A stretch of 11,386 nt of DNA from assembly GCA_964388085.1 (NCBI GenBank), contig CAYLZW010000193.1, forward strand, positions 1-11,386. The letters run 5' to 3'. The notes below the pieces were generated by a model. It had not been told where the DNA came from, did not search any database, and saw nothing but the letters and a program-made list of their open reading frames with translations. Origin of the DNA: CAYLZW01 sp964388085 (lineage in GTDB: Bacteria; Myxococcota; UBA727; CAYLZW01). Below, one piece after another: positions 7,014 through 11,386 of this stretch; positions within the stretch are counted from its first letter, which is position 1; the number at the start of each line of letters is the position of its first letter. Position numbers and translations under genes: made by a program.

Positions 7014-7035
7014 GCTAGCGCTGGGCCGAGCTCAG
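7010..7035. terminator. Palindrome spanning the stop codons of two convergent genes
   Basis: CTGAGCT (7010-7016) pairs perfectly with AGCTCAG (7029-7035) around a 12-base loop. Each arm contains the TGA stop of one gene: 7011-7013 for the lipoprotein and 7032-7034 on the other strand for the ErpA/IscA-type gene. There is no T run on either side, so its role as a bidirectional terminator is only suggested by position. Confidence 0.35.
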
Positions 7036-7466
7036 CCGAAGCTGGAGCCACAGCCGCAGGTGCGGCGCGCGTTCGGGTTCACGAACTTGAAGCCGGCGCC
7101 CTGCAGCGTGTCGACGTAGTCGAGCTCGGTGCCCTTCAGGTAGTTGGCGCTGAAGGTGTCGGTGACCACCTTCACGCCGCGCACGACGGTGGCGACGTCA
7201 TCGTCGTCGACCTCGTCGGTGAAGTTCAGGCTGTACTCGAAGCCGGCGCAGCCGCCGCCCTTGACGCCGACGCGCAGCATGTCGCCGTCCTCGGCGTCGG
7301 TCTCGTCGATGGCCGCCTTCACCATCTCGATGGCCTTCGCGGTGATGCTGATGGGGAACTCCTCCGGTCGCACGGCCTCGCACTCGAGGGCGTTCAGCAC
7401 GGAGAGGTCGACGGCAGGCTCGTCAGCGGGCGTCTTGTCGAACGGCGTGATGGAGATGGTCGTCAC
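7032..7466 (-). CDS. A-type iron-sulfur carrier (ErpA/IscA/HesB family) with N-terminal extension
   Basis: A-type carriers hold an iron-sulfur cluster and pass it to target enzymes. The family domain covers about residues 38-144 and has all three ligand cysteines: Cys73 in GGGCAGFEY and Cys137/Cys139 in CGCGSSFG. The segment KGTELDYVDTLQGAGFKFVNPNA is also typical. The ending CGCGSSF is closer to ErpA than to IscA or SufA. About 37 acidic residues precede the domain and are not found in standard ErpA. The start is GTG at 7464-7466 with AGGTG ahead. A longer ATG form to 7586 would overlap yacG and is less likely. It follows yacG by about 31 bp and is probably co-transcribed with it. The exact paralogue is uncertain, so no symbol is given. 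Confidence 0.9.
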   Translation of the reverse strand: MTTISITPFDKTPADEPAVDLSVLNALECEAVRPEEFPISITAKAIEMVKAAIDETDAEDGDMLRVGVKGGGCAGFEYSLNFTDEVDDDDVATVVRGVKVVTDTFSANYLKGTELDYVDTLQGAGFKFVNPNARRTCGCGSSFG

Positions 7467-7497
7467 GGCAGCACCTGTACCACTCTTCGTCGGTTGC

Positions 7498-7740
7498 TCA
7501 ATGCAGCAGATCCTGTTCGCGCAGCGCCTCGAGGTAGGCCTCCTCCGTCGGAGGCTCGTGGCTAGAAACCCTGTGGCTAGGAACACTATACTCGCCGCCG
7601 AGCCAGCGACCGAGATCCGCCATCTTGCAGCGCTCCGAGCAGAACGGGAGGTAGGGCGGGCGACCTGCTCCGCTCGGCGAGACGAAGCGCGACTTGCAGG
7701 CGGGGCAGGACAGCTTTCGCGGCGCTGGCTCTCGAGTCAC
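7498..7740 (-). CDS. yacG: Zinc-binding gyrase inhibitor YacG
   Basis: YacG is a small zinc protein known in E. coli to bind and inhibit DNA gyrase. The 80-residue form chosen here has the four zinc ligands Cys12 and Cys15 (CPAC) and Cys34 and Cys38 (CSERC), followed by the family signature DLGRWLGGEY at 42-51 and an acidic C-terminal tail. The start is GTG at 7738-7740, because GGGAG lies five bases ahead. A TTG nine codons upstream (7765-7767) would give 89 residues but has no good ribosome binding site. It is the first gene of a likely two-gene unit with the ErpA/IscA-type carrier and is divergent from the PilZ-like gene across 110 bp. Gyrase inhibition in this organism is inferred from the family. 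Confidence 0.92.
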   Translation of the reverse strand: MTREPAPRKLSCPACKSRFVSPSGAGRPPYLPFCSERCKMADLGRWLGGEYSVPSHRVSSHEPPTEEAYLEALREQDLLH

Positions 7741-7850
7741 ATCATCTCCCGTGGCAGGCGACGCCAAGATGGCGAACCCGCAACCGACCCTGAAGATCTG
7801 CTAGCTTGCGGCTCGAGCTGCAAGGCGGGGCCTCGAGGGAAGCACGAGCG

Positions 7851-10676
7851 ATGACTGATGGTGCCATCCGGCCGCTGAACGTGCCGCTGCTCTGCTGGCA
7901 CGAGTCCACCTGCTCGGCGCGCACGGACCCGCTCGTGGCGCTCGCCCAGGACGCCGGCTTCATCGCGACGGATCGGCCGGTGCCGGTGGGGACGCCGGTG
8001 TTCCTGGAGCTCGCGCTCGGGCACGCCAGCAACGCCGCGCGGGCGCAGATCGACGGCGTGGTCGTGTCCGGCGACGCGCCGGTGGAGATGGCGGGCTTCG
8101 TGGTCCGCTTCGTCGACGTGGACAGCGCCGTGCTGACGTGGATCGAGCGGCACCTGCAGTCCGCGGCGCAGAAGAAGGCGGCCGCCGCGCCGCCGCCGTC
8201 GTCGCCGAGCGCGCCTTTGCCCGCCGCCGCGAGAGAGCCCCCGCCCTTCGAGCCCGCGGTCGCCGAGCCCGCGCCAGCGCCGCCCGCTGCCGCCGCACAG
8301 GCCGCCTCGCGGCGCGAGGCCAGCCTGCCTCGTCGCCTGCCGCCGCCGCTGAACGCGCCGCTCGCGGACGACGCCTGGGGAATGCCGCCGAGCACCGCGG
8401 CCAGCCCCTTCGCCTCTCGCCCGCCGGCCACGAGCCCTCGGCCGCCCCCGCCGGCCGCCGCCCGAGAAGCGCTGCCGCCGCCGCCGGGCGCGCGCGTGAT
8501 CGCCGGCCTCGAGGAGCTCGAGGAGCTGCCGGAGGTGGCCGACTTCGCGGAGATCGAGGACGTCGAGCCCACGTCTCCGCCGCTGTCGCCGCCGCTGCTC
8601 GCGGAGCCGACGGGCGCCAGCGCGCCGGCCGCGGTCATGCTGCCGAGCGAGGTGCGCTTCGAGCCCGATCCGGCACGAACGACGACCGAGGGCCCTTTCG
8701 ATGCCCCCGGCGAGGCCACTGCGCCCGAGGCCGCCGCGGCGGGCTTTTCGTTCGACGCCGACGACGAGACCGCGCCGCCCGAGGCCGCCGCGGTGGGCTT
8801 CTCGTTCGACGCCGACGACGAGGCCGCGCTGTCCGAGGCCGCGCTGTCCGAGGCCGCCGAGCAGGAGCCGCCGCTGCCCTCGCTCGACCTGCAGGTGGCC
8901 GAGGCGCTCGGGGATCTGCCGGAGCTCGCGGATCTGCCGGAGGGCGACGAGCTCGCCGCCATGGACGACGCCTTCGGCAGCTCCTTCGCGCCGTGGGGCG
9001 AAGCGCCGGCCGGCGCCCCGAGCGCGCCCGAAGACCCGTTCGCGCTCGATCTGCCGGATGTCGGGGAGTCGCTCGAGCTCGCCGAGCGGGACGATCCGCC
9101 GGCGCCGCCGGCCCCCTCGCTCGCGCCGGACGCCGCGGCGGGCGCGCACTCGTGGGACGCGATCCCGCTGCCGCCCGCGGCCGATGCGCTCGCGCCCCCG
9201 GCCGCCGACGACGGCTTCGATCCCTTCGCCGACGCCGACGCCGAGCCCGTCCTGCCAGAGGCCGCGGCGCCGCTCGTGTCCGATCAATTCGCGGACAAGG
9301 CCGACGCCGACCCCGCTGACGATCTCGACGTGGACGTGTTCGACGACGGCGGCGATCCGCAGCAGCTCGCGCCGCCCCCGCCGCTGAAGCCGCGCGACGA
9401 CCTGCCCGGCCTCGCGGACGCCGGCGTCGGCTTCTCGAACCCGTTCGCGCGGGCCGCGCGGGGCCTCGCCGCGGCCGACGCCGACGACGACGGCGCTGCC
9501 CGCGGCTTCCCAGCCGCTCCCGGAGGGCCCGCGCCTTCGCCGAGCGCCGAGACGATGCCGTGGGGCCTCGATCGCGCCGGCGTCATCGCGGCCGAGGGTG
9601 CCGCATCGGCTCCCGGGACCGACGCCGAGAGCGTCACCCCGACCTTCGGCACCCGCCAGGAGCCCCTCGCGGCGCCCGCCGCCGCCTCCTGGGCGCCCGC
9701 ACACGACGCTTCGCCCGCGTCCTTTGGCAGCACCGCCCCCTATCCGCTCGCGGCGGGGCCCCCCCACCCCGCCGCCCAGCAGGCGCCCGGCGGCGCCGCG
9801 ACCACCTTTCCCGACACCGAGCGCTACTCGCTCGCGCCCGGTGGGCCGGCCCTGCGCTCTCCCGCGCCGGCCCTCGACGAGCCCCCGGAGGCGAGCGAGC
9901 AGCGCACGCCCACGCTCGAGTTCCCGCAGCCAGGGCCGCCGAGCTCTCCGGTGCCGCCGCCGTCACACACGCCGACCCTGCGCGAGTTCGCCGCGGTCAA
10001 CCCGCCGGCCGCGGGGAGCCCGGCGAGCGCGCCGCTGAGCGTGGCCCCGCTCGCCATGCCGGCCGTCAGCGGCTTCGAGGAGGATGACGTCGTCGAGGTC
10101 TCGACCACCTCCCAGATCGTGCGCGCGGGCGAAGGCGGCCTGTCGGCGCTGCTCGCCAAGGACAAGGCCGCGCGCTTCGACATGCCCGTGCAGTCGGTCA
10201 CCGGCGGCCCCGGCACGCTGACGGTCGAGAGCGAGGCCTTCCGCGAGCCGAGCCGCGAGCTCGATCCGTTCTCCACCTTCCGCGGCGGGGCCGGCAGCGC
10301 ACAGGCGCCGGGGCAGCCGCTCCCTCCGCAGCCGTCGACGTCACCGGCGCCGCTCCCGGCCACGGCGGCGCAACCCGCCGTGTGGTTTCCGGGCGCGCCA
10401 CAGCGGGCCCCCGACGAAGGGCCGCCGACCGGCGTGTTCGGTCCGGGCGGGCGTCCCGCCGAGGCCTGGCAGGTCCCTCCGCCGAGCTACGCCCCGCAGC
10501 CGAGCGCGCCGAGCGAGCCCGACGAGCTGCCCCTCGTCACCGGCATCACCGTGCTCGAGGACGCCGGGGAAGACGAGCTCCCCCTCGTCCAGGCCCTGCC
10601 CCTCGAGGAGGAAGCGCCGCCGACCGCGCCGGAGCCGTGGGTGGTGGGCGGCCCCGGCCGAGACCCGGAGCGCTGA
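7851..10676 (+). CDS. PilZ-like domain protein with a very long disordered tail
   Basis: From the ATG at 7851 (GAGGGA ten bases ahead) the protein has 941 residues. Residues about 10-103 resemble a PilZ-type beta-barrel as found in many myxobacterial proteins: AGFIATDRPVPVGTPVFLEL (35-54), a second strand pair AQIDGVVVSG (65-74) and AGFVVRFVDVD (81-91), then a helix. The RxxxR motif and the [D/N]xSxxG motif used to bind cyclic di-GMP are absent, so binding is doubtful. From about 105 on the chain is low-complexity, rich in Pro, Ala, Asp and Glu and probably disordered. More ordered-looking islands lie near 745-790 (DDVVEVSTTSQIVRAGEGGL) and in the acidic end with two copies of DELPLV (891-896, 908-913). 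An 18-residue repeat with FSFDADDE occurs near 292-327. An extended -10 (TGCTAGCTT, 7799-7807) lies upstream. A TTG 15 codons earlier is less likely. Confidence 0.8.
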   Translation: MTDGAIRPLNVPLLCWHESTCSARTDPLVALAQDAGFIATDRPVPVGTPVFLELALGHASNAARAQIDGVVVSGDAPVEMAGFVVRFVDVDSAVLTWIERHLQSAAQKKAAAAPPPSSPSAPLPAAAREPPPFEPAVAEPAPAPPAAAAQAASRREASLPRRLPPPLNAPLADDAWGMPPSTAASPFASRPPATSPRPPPPAAAREALPPPPGARVIAGLEELEELPEVADFAEIEDVEPTSPPLSPPLLAEPTGASAPAAVMLPSEVRFEPDPARTTTEGPFDAPGEATAPEAAAAGFSFDADDETAPPEAAAVGFSFDADDEAALSEAALSEAAEQEPPLPSLDLQVAEALGDLPELADLPEGDELAAMDDAFGSSFAPWGEAPAGAPSAPEDPFALDLPDVGESLELAERDDPPAPPAPSLAPDAAAGAHSWDAIPLPPAADALAPPAADDGFDPFADADAEPVLPEAAAPLVSDQFADKADADPADDLDVDVFDDGGDPQQLAPPPPLKPRDDLPGLADAGVGFSNPFARAARGLAAADADDDGAARGFPAAPGGPAPSPSAETMPWGLDRAGVIAAEGAASAPGTDAESVTPTFGTRQEPLAAPAAASWAPAHDASPASFGSTAPYPLAAGPPHPAAQQAPGGAATTFPDTERYSLAPGGPALRSPAPALDEPPEASEQRTPTLEFPQPGPPSSPVPPPSHTPTLREFAAVNPPAAGSPASAPLSVAPLAMPAVSGFEEDDVVEVSTTSQIVRAGEGGLSALLAKDKAARFDMPVQSVTGGPGTLTVESEAFREPSRELDPFSTFRGGAGSAQAPGQPLPPQPSTSPAPLPATAAQPAVWFPGAPQRAPDEGPPTGVFGPGGRPAEAWQVPPPSYAPQPSAPSEPDELPLVTGITVLEDAGEDELPLVQALPLEEEAPPTAPEPWVVGGPGRDPER
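8724..8852 (+). repeat. In-frame tandem repeats inside the PilZ-like gene
   Basis: A 54-bp unit occurs twice in a row (8724-8777 and 8778-8831, few differences), encoding two copies of PEAAA(A/V)GFSFDADDE plus linker. It is followed by a 15-bp unit present twice (8823-8837 and 8838-8852), encoding AALSE twice. All units are multiples of three, so the frame is kept. They look like recent duplications within the disordered tail. Confidence 0.85.
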
Positions 10677-10692
10677 GCATCCAAGCGGTACC

Positions 10693-10804
10693 CCTCGAGG
10701 GCCCTGCTCCTCGAGCGCCCGACTCCTCGAGCGCCCTACTCCTCGAGAGCCCTACTCCTCGAGAGCCCTACTCCTCGAGAGCCCTACTCCTCGAGAGCGC
10801 TGTA
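10693..10804. repeat. Seven tandem copies of a 16-bp unit between convergent genes
   Basis: The consensus plus-strand unit is CCTCGAGAGCCCTACT. Copies start at 10693, 10709, 10725, 10741, 10757, 10773 and 10789. The three copies from 10741 to 10788 are identical; the first three and the last carry substitutions. Each has a CTCGAG palindrome. The array begins 16 bp after the PilZ-like gene stop and runs into the end of the opposite gene, supplying its last codons and its TAG stop (10784-10786). No terminator-like stem with a T run is seen here. Confidence 0.95.
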
Positions 10805-11386
10805 GACGAGCAGGCTGATGCCGGTCGCGAGCCCCGCGGCCGCGACGACGCCGAGCACCGAGCCGAGCACGATGTCGCCGAGGATCGCGTCGTCGAGCTC
10901 CACGCGCCGCTCCGGATCGGTCTCGCTCGCGAGCTGCCCCTGCAGGTTCACGAGGTCGAGCCAGAAGATGCCCGAGCCCGCGGCCATGAGGACGCCGCCG
11001 CCGAGCGAGAGCATCATCCACGCGGGGTGCACGGGGCCCATGGCGGCCGCTTCCTGCTCGCGCTCGAGGCGCGTCACGGTGCCCTCGGCGGCCGGCTCGA
11101 TGCGGTAGGGCTCCTCGGGGCTGCCCATGCGGCTCGGTCCGTTGTTGGCCGCGTCCCAGACCTCGACGTAGTACTCGAAGCCGCGCTTCTGGGTGCCGTC
11201 CGGCAGGCGCGCGATGAACAGGCCGCCGGTGCCGGGGTTCAGCGCGGCCTTCATGAACGCGGGCTCGCCGAGGGGCCGGAAGTACACGTGCGCTCGCTCG
11301 ACGCCGCTCCAGTCGTCGGTGATGACGGCCGTGACCATGGGCGCCGTGTTCGGGCTGCTGGCGGCGACGGCGACGTCCTCGATGAG
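10784..11386 (-). CDS. C-terminal part of a membrane protein with an Ig-like beta domain (5' end outside window)
   Basis: The frame is open from the right edge (beginning LIEDVAVAASSPNTAP) to TAG at 10784-10786, giving 200 visible residues; the true start lies beyond the window. The first 95 or so residues read as an Ig/fibronectin-like beta-sandwich (SGVERAHVYFRPLG, then FIARLPDGTQ and GFEYYVEVWDAANNGPSRMGSPEEPY), the pattern seen in myxobacterial envelope proteins. Two hydrophobic helices follow (about WMMLSLGGGVLMAAGSGIFW, and IVLGSVLGVVAAAGLATGISLLVY), with a charged loop between them. An export signal would be expected on the missing part. I do not recognise a named family. The last residues SALEE and the stop are encoded inside a 16-bp tandem repeat array, which also supplies the nearby 3' flank. 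Confidence 0.7.
   Translation of the reverse strand, partial: LIEDVAVAASSPNTAPMVTAVITDDWSGVERAHVYFRPLGEPAFMKAALNPGTGGLFIARLPDGTQKRGFEYYVEVWDAANNGPSRMGSPEEPYRIEPAAEGTVTRLEREQEAAAMGPVHPAWMMLSLGGGVLMAAGSGIFWLDLVNLQGQLASETDPERRVELDDAILGDIVLGSVLGVVAAAGLATGISLLVYSALEE

Noticed and set aside
7737..9767. Long minus-strand open frame of 676 residues (and a 406-residue one within it) opposite the PilZ-like gene.
   Set aside because: The products are Arg/Gly or Ser/Ala repeats without any domain, and they run through the yacG promoter region. They mirror the high-GC codon bias of the plus-strand gene, which has a ribosome binding site and a recognisable N-terminal domain.
10693..10804. CRISPR array.
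   Set aside because: The 16-bp units are directly adjacent with no spacers, so this is a plain tandem repeat.

Overview
This is a very GC-rich window carrying ordinary housekeeping genes plus several poorly characterised envelope or motility-type genes. The combination suggests a member of the Myxococcota (former Deltaproteobacteria). The supporting points are separate b' and b subunits of ATP synthase with a signal peptide-like start on b, a PilZ-like domain fused to a very long Pro/Ala/Asp/Glu-rich tail, and a periplasmic beta-domain plus membrane-helix protein. The placement is inferred from gene style, not from a marker-gene comparison.

Layout. Positions 1-2546 (minus strand) hold an F-type ATP synthase operon in the order b' - b - delta - alpha. 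It runs off the left edge inside alpha, and a good sigma70-type promoter lies just upstream of b' (-35 TTGACA at 2599-2604). Genes for subunits a and c are not directly upstream. Positions 2715-3852 (minus) hold an alpha/beta hydrolase with a complete Ser-Asp-His triad, followed by a possible 43-residue membrane peptide. Positions 4061-5125 (plus) encode a GNAT-fold, FemAB-like acyltransferase, divergent from the hydrolase. Positions 5126-6330 (plus) hold the rplM-rpsI ribosomal protein operon (L13-S9), with a structured leader and a strong hairpin terminator. Positions 6389-6474 form an 86-bp imperfect inverted repeat just in front of a lipoprotein gene of unknown function (6483-7013).

Positions 7032-7740 (minus) hold yacG followed by an A-type iron-sulfur carrier of the ErpA/IscA family. 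They converge on the lipoprotein gene across an 18-bp gap lying inside a short palindrome. Positions 7851-10676 (plus) encode a 941-residue PilZ-like protein with a disordered tail. Positions 10693-10804 hold seven tandem 16-bp units that run into the stop codon of the last gene. That gene (10784 to the right edge, minus) encodes a beta-domain plus two-helix membrane protein, partial at its 5' end.

No phage, transposase, CRISPR, tRNA or rRNA signal was seen. The more unusual items are the PilZ-like/IDR protein, the long inverted repeat at 6389-6474, and the tandem array that appears to have grown from the end of a coding sequence. None of these amounts to a clear new defence or biosynthetic system.
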